From SHLQ01 sp964610745 (GTDB lineage: Bacteria; Actinomycetota; Acidimicrobiia; Acidimicrobiales; SHLQ01): a DNA stretch of 64,000 nt. Within the stretch, counting starts at the first letter, position 1. Each line of letters opens with the position of its first letter. The stretch lies in assembly GCA_964610745.1 (NCBI GenBank), contig CAZSYL010000012.1, forward strand, positions 1 through 64,000, read 5' to 3'. A program made the translations under genes and the position numbers. A model generated the notes under the pieces. That model worked only from the letters and a program-made list of their open reading frames with translations. It ran no database searches and had not been told where the DNA came from. Of this stretch, positions 7,796-16,185 are shown piece after piece.

Positions 7796-8263
7796 ATGGC
7801 TCAGAGCAATGAACTGTCGCAATCCGCCCACGACCGCCTTTCGGCAGAACTCGAGGACCTCACAACACGAGGCCGAGTCGAGATGGCCGAGAAGATCAAG
7901 GACGTTCGTGAAGTCGTCGACTCTGCCGATGGTGGTGACTACAACGCCACCAAGGAAGCCAAAGAACAGATGGAAGCTCGCATCGAGTTTCTCTCACACA
8001 CGCTCGATAGGGCGGTCATCGTCGAGGCGCCGCACGACGGAAGCGTCGGCGTGGGCTCACTCGTCGAAATTTGCTACCAGGGTGACGACTCCACCTCGAC
8101 CTACCTGTTTGGTTCGATTGAAGAACGCCACGACGGAACCGTCGACCTGTCGCCAAACTCGCCACTCGGTGTCGCCCTCGGCGGCGCGAAGGCCGGTGAC
8201 ACGGTGTCCTTCACAAACCCAGCCGGACAAGAGGTTTCTGTCGATGTCGTCAACGTCGACTAA
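7796..8263 (+). CDS. greA: GreA/GreB-family transcription elongation factor, 155 aa
   Basis: Gre factors bind the RNA polymerase secondary channel and stimulate cleavage of backtracked RNA. The N-terminal half (residues 1-75) is a helical hairpin with LSQSAHDRLSAELEDL and a tip reading VDSADGGDYNATKEAKEQ. This aligns with the acidic tip (D-L-x-E-N-x-E-Y) of GreA and keeps the two acidic catalytic positions as Asp and Asp. The C-terminal FKBP-like domain contains SPLGVALGGAKAGDTVSF. Length is normal for GreA. The tip is diverged, so it could be a paralogue rather than the only GreA of the cell. Confidence 0.88.
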   Translation: MAQSNELSQSAHDRLSAELEDLTTRGRVEMAEKIKDVREVVDSADGGDYNATKEAKEQMEARIEFLSHTLDRAVIVEAPHDGSVGVGSLVEICYQGDDSTSTYLFGSIEERHDGTVDLSPNSPLGVALGGAKAGDTVSFTNPAGQEVSVDVVNVD

Positions 8264-8286
8264 GCGCTTCCCTCGCTAGACAGTTC

Positions 8287-8784
8287 TCACTCGGCAGCAG
8301 TCGCGGAGGCATTCACCTCGACGGCGACATCTTTGGCAATCACGAACGCCGGTGACTTGTCGACCCCCACGGCAAACCGATCGACCATTGTGGTCGCGGT
8401 GAACGTGGCAGCACTCCCTTGCACGTCCACCTCTGAAACCGAGAAGGTGAGCGGCACGGTCGTGCCCTTGATCGTGACCTCACCAGCGACCTTCTCTTCT
8501 GATCCGCCCGACGCGGTGAATGTGATCGTGGGGTAGTTCGCAGCGTCGAGGAAGCCCTTTGCTTTCACGTCCTTGTTCCGCTTCGCGATCGAGCTCGTGT
8601 ATGAGGTTGCGTCGACCGTCACCTCAACACCGGCCACCTGGCCATCGGCAATCGTGATGCTTCCAGACACCACATCAAAGGTGGCAGGAACAGCGACGGC
8701 GGTCATCATTTTCGCCGTTGCGGTCACTGTTGTTTTCGCAGCGTCGATGGTCCACGTCGCGTTTGGAAGGTCTGCAATTGCCAT
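8287..8784 (-). CDS. YceI-family protein, 165 aa, cytoplasmic form
   Basis: The sequence follows the lipocalin-like YceI fold: start LPNATWTIDAAKTTVTATAK, then PATFDVVSGSITI, RNKDVKAKGFLDAANYPTI and a VDRFAVGVDKSPAFVIAKD ending. YceI domains bind long isoprenoid or amphiphilic ligands in a beta-barrel. No signal peptide is present, unlike E. coli YceI, so this version is probably cytoplasmic as in many Actinobacteria. AGGAGC lies 8 nt before the ATG, a good ribosome-binding site. It converges with the GreA-like gene. Confidence 0.9.
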   Translation of the reverse strand: MAIADLPNATWTIDAAKTTVTATAKMMTAVAVPATFDVVSGSITIADGQVAGVEVTVDATSYTSSIAKRNKDVKAKGFLDAANYPTITFTASGGSEEKVAGEVTIKGTTVPLTFSVSEVDVQGSAATFTATTMVDRFAVGVDKSPAFVIAKDVAVEVNASATAAE

Positions 8785-8953
8785 GGTCAGTGCTCCTGAA
8801 ATTGGTAGATCGCTTGTCTCGGGAGTCGCACTATACCTCTGCCGATCGGGCCGGGTCGCAAAAGCAGAGCGACCGGATCTTTACCGGTTGAGTGCTGGTC
8901 GCGGGTAACCGGTTTCCTCTATGCTGCAGGAAATATCCAAAGGCGGGATCAAT

Positions 8954-9694
8954 ATGTTGAACGTAATTTGTAGTCGCGCGTGGACGCTTCGAACCGGAGT
9001 GTTTGCTGCGTGCCTGATCGTGCTGACCGCATGCGGTAGCAGTGCGAGCACGGCCGTTGAAGCTCCAGCGGCCGACCCTCCGAGCAGCGCCGAGGTGGCA
9101 GAGCCGGAAACCGCAGATGAACCAACAACGGCCGATGCGCCCGCGACCACCGAACCGACCGAGACGACGGCAGCGCCAGTCGCAGACGAGGAGGAAATCG
9201 ACGAGCCAGACCCCGCAGATCGCGGCGAGGGAGCGAGCACTGATGATGGCATCTCTTGCATCGAAGGTGACTGGACAATCACCGAAGCCGAGCTCAGCGG
9301 CTACTTCGCAGCTCTCGGCGATCAGTCCGGCGTGCCGATGAGCTCTACCGGGACAGCAAGGTTGCGGTTCATTGACTCGCAGTTCACCTACGACGCTGTC
9401 TTTCAACTCCAAATGGATCTCGGAGACGAGACAGCCATAGCCAATAGTGACGGTGTTGCGGTTGGTTCGTATGCCGTCGAGGATGGCGTCATCTCCACCG
9501 AGCTCGAGGCGAACAGCATCGACGTCGTCGTTAATGTTGGCGGCTTCGAGTTGAGCGCTGGCGAGCTCGGCAACGATTTCTTGACCGCGTTCCCGGTCAA
9601 CGATGCGCGGTTCAGCTGCGACGGACCCACGATCTACTTCCAGTCCGGGGCTTCGTCCGAACACCCAATCCAGCTCACCCCCTTCGAAGGGTAA
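8954..9694 (+). CDS. Putative lipoprotein, 246 aa, unknown function
   Basis: A lipoprotein signal ends in the lipobox LTACG at about residue 21. It is followed by a roughly 70-residue Ala/Glu/Pro/Thr-rich acidic linker. The C-terminal half (after residue 95) has one Cys near its start (SCIEGDWTI) and one near its end (RFSCDGPTIYF), and alternates short hydrophobic strands as in a small lipocalin-like barrel. I chose the ATG at 8954, preceded by AAAGGCGGG, over an in-frame start 33 bp upstream. Function unknown. Confidence 0.7.
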   Translation: MLNVICSRAWTLRTGVFAACLIVLTACGSSASTAVEAPAADPPSSAEVAEPETADEPTTADAPATTEPTETTAAPVADEEEIDEPDPADRGEGASTDDGISCIEGDWTITEAELSGYFAALGDQSGVPMSSTGTARLRFIDSQFTYDAVFQLQMDLGDETAIANSDGVAVGSYAVEDGVISTELEANSIDVVVNVGGFELSAGELGNDFLTAFPVNDARFSCDGPTIYFQSGASSEHPIQLTPFEG

Positions 9695-9796
9695 CTCCCC
9701 ACCCTCTACCCAACATTCAGGGAAGGGTTGCAGAGCGCGAGAGGGGTTGGAGTTGCCCGCGTGGCGATGTGATGTGCGCCGGGTCAGACTGTACGA

Positions 9797-11199
9797 GTGA
9801 CAGAACGCTCGCCATCGATTCGGATCGAAACCGAACAAGTCGATGCGCCAGGGTCGGTTGGCGAGGTCGCTGTTAACAAACGACCACCGCTGGGGCCTGC
9901 GCTATTTGTCGCTCTTCTGGCTGGAGTTGTCGTCGTCGTACTCCTGCTGCTTCGACCAGATGCTGGCCAAACCGCAGATGGAAGCTCAAGGGAAGCTCCG
10001 CCAGCGACCACCGACGCTCCTGTCAACGGCCCAGAAGAGGCTGAGAGTTCGACACCACTTGAGCCACTCGAAGCCCAGGTCATCGACGCCGAGGCCGCCA
10101 TCCGAGCGGTCGTACCAGACGACGTTGGATACCTCGGTCTTCTGGATATCGCAGCACCGCGCGCAGCCCCACCGCTCTTGAGTTCGTTCGACGGTGTCCG
10201 CTGGAGCGGAACTGAAGCCGCAGTGATCGAACCTGACGATCTCGATCTGGTGCGATCGAGGTTCGCGAGCTTCGTGGGCCTCCGCTCCACCGAATTGGGC
10301 TTTACGATCCTGCGCGTGCGCCAGGAATTTGCAGAACCTGGGCGGATCAGCACCGGCAACTTCGTGGTCGACCGGCTGGCCAGTCCCGATGGAGTCGCGT
10401 GGCGGCCCGATGAATCGTTCGACGAGCTCTTGGTCCGCCAGGCAATGCCCGACACCACCGGTAGCGGCGATCTGCTCCTCAGCACCCGCGGGCGTTTGCC
10501 AAGTTCCTCTGCGACGCCTCCACCCGAGATCACTCCCTCGAACCTCGATTGCACGCCGCGAGGCAGCTCGCTCGACCTTCTCTTCCTCGAGGACTGTTCG
10601 ACATCAGNNNNNNNNNNNNNNNNNNNNNNNNNNNNNNNNNNNNNNNNNNNNNNNNNNNNNNNNNNNNNNNNNNNNNNNNNNNNNNNNNNNNNNNNNNNNN
10701 NNNNNNNATTCCGGAACGGCCAGCCGACTGCGAAGTGCTCGCGTCCGAGGCCCGGCCCCTGGCAATCCACGTGTGGCAAGGTCCAGGGGTAGGTGGATAC
10801 AACGCCGTGAGCAACCTCGATGCTGCGGGTGTGACCGAATCCGAACTCGCTACCGCGGTTTCGCTGGGACCGCTCGGAAACGGGATCCTTGTGGCGACGA
10901 CCGACAGCTTGGTTCGCATCGAGCTCAACGGAAGGGTCGAGCGCCTCAGCGATTTGCGCTCGATCGATATCCGCGATGGTGTCCCGACATCATTACCGGT
11001 CGCCGGTGGAACCGAGCTCGTCGATGTTCGCGACGGAGTGCTTCGACAGTGGACGGTCACCGAGGCAGGAACTGAAATGTCCGAGATGCAACTAAGCGAA
11101 CAGAGCGGGTTCGCACGAGTGACCTTCGCCGATGAGGATGTGATTGTGACGTTCTCGCCGAACACCGACCGGGCAATCCGCCTCGGAGCCGGCGGATAA
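9797..11199 (+). CDS. Membrane-anchored extracellular protein, unknown function, split by an assembly gap
   Basis: A GTG start is followed by a cytoplasmic stretch of about 30 residues, one transmembrane helix (GPALFVALLAGVVVVVLLLL, about residues 33-52) and a Thr/Pro/Glu-rich linker, so most of the protein is outside. The gene runs to a gap at 10608-10707 and resumes in another frame (IPERPADCEVLASEARPL) to a stop at 11199. The frame change is expected because the gap length is a placeholder. No family is recognised in either half. The part after the gap has repeated strand-like segments but no clear propeller signature. Confidence 0.6.
10608..10707. other. Assembly gap of 100 N
   Basis: Exactly 100 N, a standard placeholder for a gap of unknown length. 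It lies inside the coding sequence of the membrane-anchored protein. No repeat is apparent on either side. Confidence 0.99.
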
Positions 11200-11219
11200 A
11201 CTCCGCAACGATTCCATCC

Positions 11220-12107
11220 CTAGGAAAGGTCGAGAGTGACTTCGGTCGGCTCAGACTCATTCCAATGGAAGTCGAACGCCACCACCGAGTACGTCGTGAG
11301 CGCCGCAGGTGGATCCTCGTCGATGAATGAGCGCTGATCGAGCGTCCATGTCGTCGCGGCCACCTCAGGCTCCCCGCCATCGACCGCCCGAAGGATCCGA
11401 TATCCGTGCATCTGGAAGTTCTCTTCCGGCTCGTTCCACGCCAGCAGGATCGAGCCATTCGTCTGCTCAATCGACACCTCTACCTGAGCCGGCGGCTGCT
11501 CGTCGGTCACCGCAGCCGTAGCGTGCCAACCCGTTGACAGGACGACACCATCGACGTCGAGACCACGGATCCCGTACCAGTAGGTCGCGCCTTCGGTAAC
11601 TTCGTCGTCGACAAACGTCCCGGTCTCCGCACCGGCATGAATCACGTTATCGGCGGTCATCTCCGTAGCGCTCGGTGGTACATCTCCCGTACGGTCAAGC
11701 CGGTGCACTTGGTAGTCGACGCCACCTTCGGGGGCTGACCACACCACTTCGATCGACGAAGCGGTCATCGATCTGCGCGAGATCCATGCCACCGTGCTGT
11801 CGACCTCGCCGCTGGGCTGAGCGTTCTCGTCGTTGGCAGCAAGCGGAGCCACAGAATTAGGGCTCTCGGCAACGTCGACCTCAGACGCTGCTCCGATGTC
11901 TTGATCTTCGCTCCGCTCCCCGACCGTCGGCGTAGTCGATGTTTCTTCCGAGCTCGGCCCAGCCGACGCTGCCTCTGCGGTGGACTCCGTGGCTGCAGAG
12001 GGCGCGGTCACGCTCGATCCGCTGCAACCGGCGAGGACCACAACCGCAATCACAAACGCCGTACGCAAGACAGCCGTACGCAAGACAAAGGAGCGGCAGA
12101 CGGGCAT
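11220..12107 (-). CDS. Lipoprotein with two fibronectin type III-like domains, 295 aa
   Basis: The signal sequence ends in the lipobox VLAGCS near residue 28. A Ser/Thr/Glu-rich spacer follows. Two FnIII-like repeats begin with SIEVVWSAPEGGVDYQVHR and SILLAWNEPEENFQMHGYR; both have the Trp of strand B and the Tyr of strand C, and ends such as ATYWYGIRGLDV. This architecture suggests a surface-anchored binding or adhesion protein. The signal peptide carries a perfect 15-bp tandem duplication encoding VLRTA twice. TACTCT lies 6 nt before the start. It is divergent from the AckA-PduL gene. Confidence 0.8.
   Translation of the reverse strand: MPVCRSFVLRTAVLRTAFVIAVVVLAGCSGSSVTAPSAATESTAEAASAGPSSEETSTTPTVGERSEDQDIGAASEVDVAESPNSVAPLAANDENAQPSGEVDSTVAWISRRSMTASSIEVVWSAPEGGVDYQVHRLDRTGDVPPSATEMTADNVIHAGAETGTFVDDEVTEGATYWYGIRGLDVDGVVLSTGWHATAAVTDEQPPAQVEVSIEQTNGSILLAWNEPEENFQMHGYRILRAVDGGEPEVAATTWTLDQRSFIDEDPPAALTTYSVVAFDFHWNESEPTEVTLDLS
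12058..12087. repeat. Perfect 15-bp tandem duplication in a signal peptide
   Basis: GCCGTACGCAAGACA occurs twice in a row (12058-12072 and 12073-12087). It duplicates five residues of the positively charged n-region of the lipoprotein signal, without a frame change. Confidence 0.9.
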
Positions 12108-12113
12108 ATCCCC

Positions 12114-12173
12114 AGAGTAGACGCCACCAGGCCATCTGCCATTGCGCCACCAACCGCCAGGACATCGTAGGCT
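12114..12173. promoter_or_regulatory. Divergent promoter pair: FnIII lipoprotein and AckA-PduL
   Basis: On the minus strand TACTCT (12114-12119) ends 6 nt before the lipoprotein ATG at 12107. On the plus strand TAGGCT (12168-12173) ends 6 nt before the ATG at 12180. Neither start has a Shine-Dalgarno sequence. Confidence 0.5.
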
Positions 12174-12179
12174 GACCCC

Positions 12180-13967
12180 ATGAACGTCCTTGTCATCAAC
12201 TTCGGCTCGTCTTCTGTCAAGTTCGCTCTCTTCGACGATGAAGAACTCATCACTCAGGGAAAGCGCGAGCGGATTGGCGACGAAGCGCATCCCGACGAGA
12301 CGCTTGAGGAGTCCATTGCGGCAATCCTCGAAGCGGTCGGCGACTACCAGATCGATGCTGTTGGCCACCGCGTTGTCCACGGCGGCAGCGACATCAGCCA
12401 ATCACAGCTCGTGAACCAGTTCGTGAAGGACACGATCAAGAAGCACATCCCCGACGCTCCGCTGCACAACCCGTTCAACCTCGGCGCTATCGAAGCAGCG
12501 GAGAAGGTCTTCCCTTCACTTCCCCATGTCGCGGTCTTCGACACCGCGTTCCACTCGCGCATGCCGCGTCGTGCCACCACCTACGCCATCGACCAAGGCG
12601 TCGCCGAACGTCATGGCATCCGCCGATTTGGGTTCCATGGCATTTCTCATGAGTACGCCGCTGGTATCGCTGCGGGCTTTCTCGACCGTCCGCTCGCCGA
12701 GCTCCGGCTGATCACCCTTCACCTCGGCAACGGGGCGAGCGCCAGTGCGGTCGAATTTGGACGTTCAACCGAAACCAGTATGGGTAACACGCCAATCGAA
12801 GGCCTCGTCATGGGAACGCGGTCAGGCGACGTCGACGCCGGGGTGCTGTTATCACTGCTTCGAAGTGGCGAGTTCACCATCGATCAGCTCGACGACCTAC
12901 TCAACAACAAGAGCGGCCTGCTTGGCATCTCCGGCCAAAGTAACGACCTTCGAGAGCTCCAGCGCGCAGCATCGGATGGTGATGACAGGGCGCGGCTCGC
13001 AATCAACGTCTTTGCACACCGGGCCCGCAAGTACATCGGTGCCTACGCCGCTGCCATGGGAGGGGTCGATGCGATCGTGTTCACCGGAGGCATCGGAGAG
13101 AACAGCGCGAGCATGCGTCGGCGGATACTCCAACGACTGGAGTTCCTTGGCGTTGTACTCGACGAGGACCGCAACCAGGACGCCACGGTTCATCACGACC
13201 GTGACCACGCCTTTATCACGACGCCACACTCCCGAGTCGACGCGATCGTCGTCAAGACCAATGAAGAACTGATGATTGCCCGCGAGACTCGACGGGTCGT
13301 CGAAACTGCCGAGCGTCCGGACCCAAAGGCCATCCCGATCGCAGTCAGCGCACGCCATTGTCATCTCACCGAGGAGACCTTCGCTGAGCTCTTCGGTGCC
13401 GATGCCACACCCACACCGTTCAAAGAGCTCTCTCAACCGGGCCAGTACGCGTGCCAGGAGCAGGTCACCGTCGTTGGTCCGCGAAGCCAGATCGAACGGG
13501 TTCGGCTCCTCGGCCCGCTCCGCAAGGCAAACCAGGTCGAGATCTCACGGACGGACGAATTTCAGCTCGGGATCGACGCGCCGGTTCGTCGCTCGGGGAA
13601 CGTCCGTGGCTCAGCTCCGGTTACCTTGAAGGGCCCAAAGGGCACAGTGAAGCTGAAAGAAGGGCTCATTTCAGCAAAGCGCCACATCCACATGCATCCC
13701 GACGATGCCAAGGCGTTCTCCGTATCCGATGGAGACGAGGTCGCGGTCACCATTTCAGGTGGTGAGCGAGACCTTGTCTTTGGCGACGTCACCATTCGGG
13801 TGCACGAGAACTTCTCGCTCGAAATGCACATCGACACCGATGAGGCAAACGCCGCTGAAATCGGGACGATCGCCGAAGCGAGGTTGAGCCCGGTCGACGT
13901 CGACGATCACGAGTACGACGTCTATACCGCAATGGCAGCAACAGCGAAGCTCACCACGTTGAGTTAG
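12180..13967 (+). CDS. ackA-pduL: Acetate kinase fused to PduL-type phosphotransacylase, 595 aa
   Basis: Residues 1-375 are an acetate kinase: VINFGSSSVKFALFD, VGHRVVHGG, FDTAFHSRM, RRFGFHGISHEY, GNTPIEGLVMGTRSGD and FTGGIGENS are all present. Residues 384-590 are a PduL-type phosphate acyltransferase: IAVSARHCHLTEE with the metal-binding HxH, FKELSQPGQYACQEQVTVV, the SAKRHIHMHPDDAK signature and MHIDTDEANAAEIG. Together they would interconvert acetyl-CoA, acetyl phosphate and acetate with ATP formation in one polypeptide. All visible catalytic motifs are intact. In most bacteria these are separate proteins, usually AckA with Pta. It has its own leaderless-type promoter. Confidence 0.93.
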   Translation: MNVLVINFGSSSVKFALFDDEELITQGKRERIGDEAHPDETLEESIAAILEAVGDYQIDAVGHRVVHGGSDISQSQLVNQFVKDTIKKHIPDAPLHNPFNLGAIEAAEKVFPSLPHVAVFDTAFHSRMPRRATTYAIDQGVAERHGIRRFGFHGISHEYAAGIAAGFLDRPLAELRLITLHLGNGASASAVEFGRSTETSMGNTPIEGLVMGTRSGDVDAGVLLSLLRSGEFTIDQLDDLLNNKSGLLGISGQSNDLRELQRAASDGDDRARLAINVFAHRARKYIGAYAAAMGGVDAIVFTGGIGENSASMRRRILQRLEFLGVVLDEDRNQDATVHHDRDHAFITTPHSRVDAIVVKTNEELMIARETRRVVETAERPDPKAIPIAVSARHCHLTEETFAELFGADATPTPFKELSQPGQYACQEQVTVVGPRSQIERVRLLGPLRKANQVEISRTDEFQLGIDAPVRRSGNVRGSAPVTLKGPKGTVKLKEGLISAKRHIHMHPDDAKAFSVSDGDEVAVTISGGERDLVFGDVTIRVHENFSLEMHIDTDEANAAEIGTIAEARLSPVDVDDHEYDVYTAMAATAKLTTLS

Positions 13968-13970
13968 TTC

Positions 13971-15038
13971 CTAGGACGTGCTCAGTTCGATGTCGGGGAA
14001 CGCCGTCAGCGCCGCAAACCAGAATGAGCTACGTGTCGGTATCGGTTCTCCATCGACCGTGACGACAGCGCCAAGACCATCGGTGGTGACTGCGACCTCT
14101 ACCCCACCGACCTCATCGACGAAGCTACGAGCGGGAGCCGGATCCCATGCGACCGTCTCGCCGTCGATGGTCGCGTACACAACCGGAGCCGACGAGGCGA
14201 GGCGTTCATCGGCGAGCGTGTCGGTCCTCAGTGGAAATGGGGTACGCCCGCCATCGAGCACACCGGCATAACCCTCGAAGGAGTCGCCGTAGGCGCGACC
14301 CGCGGGGCGTTCCATAACGACGGTGTCCGGGAACTGTTCAACCCAACTATCCAACGTTGTTGTCTGCGACGGCAACGCAACCAAGCGTGACTCGTTGAGT
14401 TCTCCAACCACGGCCGAACCAGCAACCTGCCACCAGTAGGAGCCAGTTTCGCGGTCGACCATAACCATGTCGTTGTCGAGTAGGGCGCTCGTGTTCGAGA
14501 AGCTGAGCTCAACACCACCGAGCACCCGGTCATAGACCACGCCGCTTCCGCAGAGCGGACAGTAACTGATCAGCACTGGTTGCCCACCGAGCTCATCGTT
14601 CACGATCTCGTGACTGTTCAGAATGCGAACAGGGTATGCCCACGCTCCGCCTTCGGGGTCGACGTAGCCGAGCACAACATCGTCACCGGTCAGCCAATCG
14701 GCTTCGGCAACGGTTTGGTAGTCGGGAGTGTCGATCGGCGCGATCGCGTCGAATAGGCGAAGAACGTCGGCATCGCTGGCCTCGGCCAGTGTGAACGAAC
14801 CACCATCGAAGGTGTCAAAGACGATGTCCGCGAGTTCGACCGATGCCAGCGTTCGATCGACGAACGGTGTTTCGCTTGGAGCAGTGAGTTCCAGCGGGCG
14901 CGTAGCCCCGGTGTTCGAACCGGTCGCCGAACGATCGACAACGGTGTCCGCCCCGCACGCAGCGAGAAATAACGCCGAGAGAAGGACAAGGAATCCGAAC
15001 CGGCTGCTGGGTCGGCCAAGCACGCGACTAATAGGCAT
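13971..15038 (-). CDS. DUF3179-domain lipoprotein, 355 aa
   Basis: The signal peptide ends in the lipobox FLAACG near residue 29; the start is the ATG at 15038, since a longer frame upstream is Arg-rich and lies in the promoter region. The DUF3179 domain is recognised by LGYVDPEGGAWAYPVRILN, then LISYCPLCGSGVVYDR with the two conserved Cys, and GSYWWQVAGSAVVGEL. DUF3179 proteins are exported, often lipoproteins, and their function is unknown; the C-P-L-C pair suggests metal or redox chemistry. It ends 3 bp from the end of AckA-PduL. Confidence 0.88.
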   Translation of the reverse strand: MPISRVLGRPSSRFGFLVLLSALFLAACGADTVVDRSATGSNTGATRPLELTAPSETPFVDRTLASVELADIVFDTFDGGSFTLAEASDADVLRLFDAIAPIDTPDYQTVAEADWLTGDDVVLGYVDPEGGAWAYPVRILNSHEIVNDELGGQPVLISYCPLCGSGVVYDRVLGGVELSFSNTSALLDNDMVMVDRETGSYWWQVAGSAVVGELNESRLVALPSQTTTLDSWVEQFPDTVVMERPAGRAYGDSFEGYAGVLDGGRTPFPLRTDTLADERLASSAPVVYATIDGETVAWDPAPARSFVDEVGGVEVAVTTDGLGAVVTVDGEPIPTRSSFWFAALTAFPDIELSTS

Positions 15039-15139
15039 ACCGCTCCCAACCACGCCAGCAGCGAGAATCTTCCGAGCCTTGAAACTTTCCGATACGTTGC
15101 ACCCATGACGTAAAGCCCTGCCCCTCCTCACCAAACTGT

Positions 15140-15463
15140 GTGTCCACCCAGGCCGACCCGAGTGACGCCAAGCATCACATGGCTCCAGTGGCCTACAGCG
15201 GCGATCCCGCCATGGTGATATCCGCGATCGCAGACACGATCTCAAGCAACGGTGGCAAGGTCGTCACCTCGACCGATACCACCGTCGAAGCCTTGTTCGT
15301 CACGGGGCTTTTCAAGTTCAAAGACGACGTCAGCTTCGAGCTCGATGAGGAGGCAAAGCTCATCCACTTCCGCAGCGCGTCGCGGGTCGGCCACAGCGAC
15401 CTAGGTGCGAATCGCAAGCGAATGGACATGCTGATGCCCAAGGTTCTTTCCCGACTGGGCTGA
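15140..15463 (+). CDS. DUF1499-like small protein, 107 aa
   Basis: A small soluble protein with the DUF1499-type core: a region reading FVTGLFKFKDDVSFEL, then IHFRSASRVGHSDLGANRK near the C-terminus. In this family the last motif (R-S-x-S-R-x-G-x-x-D-x-G-x-N-R) is the most conserved. GTG at 15140 is used; the ATG at 15179 is an alternative. Function unknown. Confidence 0.7.
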   Translation: MSTQADPSDAKHHMAPVAYSGDPAMVISAIADTISSNGGKVVTSTDTTVEALFVTGLFKFKDDVSFELDEEAKLIHFRSASRVGHSDLGANRKRMDMLMPKVLSRLG

Positions 15464-15490
15464 GGTACTTCGGCGAGCGCTGCGTTAGTT

Positions 15491-16159
15491 TCAGCGAGAC
15501 AGCCGACTACCGAGAAGAAGTTCCAACTCCGCAACGCTGGCCACGAGATGGTCAGCGCCCGCGCTCTTCAACGCGTCTATCCCGGGCTCACGCATGTGGC
15601 CGCCAGCGGTCAACCCAACCGAGGTCATCCCGGCGGCCTTTGCGGCAGCGATGCCATGCGGGCTGTCCTCGACCACGATGCAGTCGGCGGGGTCAAACTT
15701 CATCTCCGCAGCAGCGTGCAGGAACAGATCGGGAGCGGGCTTTCCGTTCTCGACGAACTTCGACGAGAAGATCGCATCGGGACGAAAAGCCCGATCGAGT
15801 CCCGTAATCCCCAGCGAGAGCGCAATACGTTCGGGCGTACCGCTCGACGCCACGCAGCGGGTGATGTCGCTGCGATCAAGAAACTCGCCCATACCGGCGA
15901 CCTCGCGCAGCTCGGCTGGGAACTTCGCAACCGCCGCCTCTTCCAACCGGACTTGTAACCCCTCGGGCATGGGCTCGCCGAAGCGTTCCTCCAACAGAGC
16001 CATCATGTCGGGATAGCTCAGCCCGACGCACGTACTCGCTATCTCATCTTCGGTCATCGAGAACCCGGCATTGGCCAAGACTTCGACCTCAGCGAGAACC
16101 GCGAGGTATTCGCTGTCGACCAACACCCCATCGCAGTCAAAGATCAGCAGCTGTTGCAC
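15491..16159 (-). CDS. HAD-superfamily hydrolase, beta-phosphoglucomutase/phosphatase-like, 222 aa
   Basis: The nucleophile motif LLIFDCDGVLVDSEYL is at the N-terminus with a helical cap after it. Motif II is VASSGTPERI, motif III is the Lys in ENGKPAPDLFLHAA, and motif IV is DCIVVEDSPHGIAAAKAAG. This arrangement matches the phosphoglucomutase / phosphoglycolate phosphatase-like class. The specific phosphorylated substrate cannot be read from the sequence. It starts with GTG, with TAGGTT ending 7 nt before it. Downstream of the patatin gene, 26 bp apart. Confidence 0.9.
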   Translation of the reverse strand: MQQLLIFDCDGVLVDSEYLAVLAEVEVLANAGFSMTEDEIASTCVGLSYPDMMALLEERFGEPMPEGLQVRLEEAAVAKFPAELREVAGMGEFLDRSDITRCVASSGTPERIALSLGITGLDRAFRPDAIFSSKFVENGKPAPDLFLHAAAEMKFDPADCIVVEDSPHGIAAAKAAGMTSVGLTAGGHMREPGIDALKSAGADHLVASVAELELLLGSRLSR

Positions 16160-16166
16160 GTCTGCA

Positions 16167-16172
16167 AACCTA
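16167..16172 (-). promoter_or_regulatory. -10 hexamer TAGGTT for the HAD hydrolase
   Basis: On the minus strand TAGGTT ends 7 nt before the GTG at 16159. It lies between the patatin stop and the HAD start, so the HAD gene may have its own promoter. Confidence 0.4.
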
Positions 16173-16185
16173 GACGAACGTGAAC

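Noticed and set aside
8831..9838. A 335-residue open frame on the minus strand
   Set aside because: It lies antisense to a clear lipoprotein gene and has the composition of a shadow frame in high-GC DNA; no family motif is present.
10549..10792. Frameshift in the membrane protein at 9797
   Set aside because: The frame changes across a placeholder gap of unknown length, so it is not evidence of a mutation.
15039..15245. N-terminal extension of the DUF3179 lipoprotein
   Set aside because: It is Arg/Cys-rich and would bury the lipoprotein signal peptide. The ATG at 15038 gives a standard signal.
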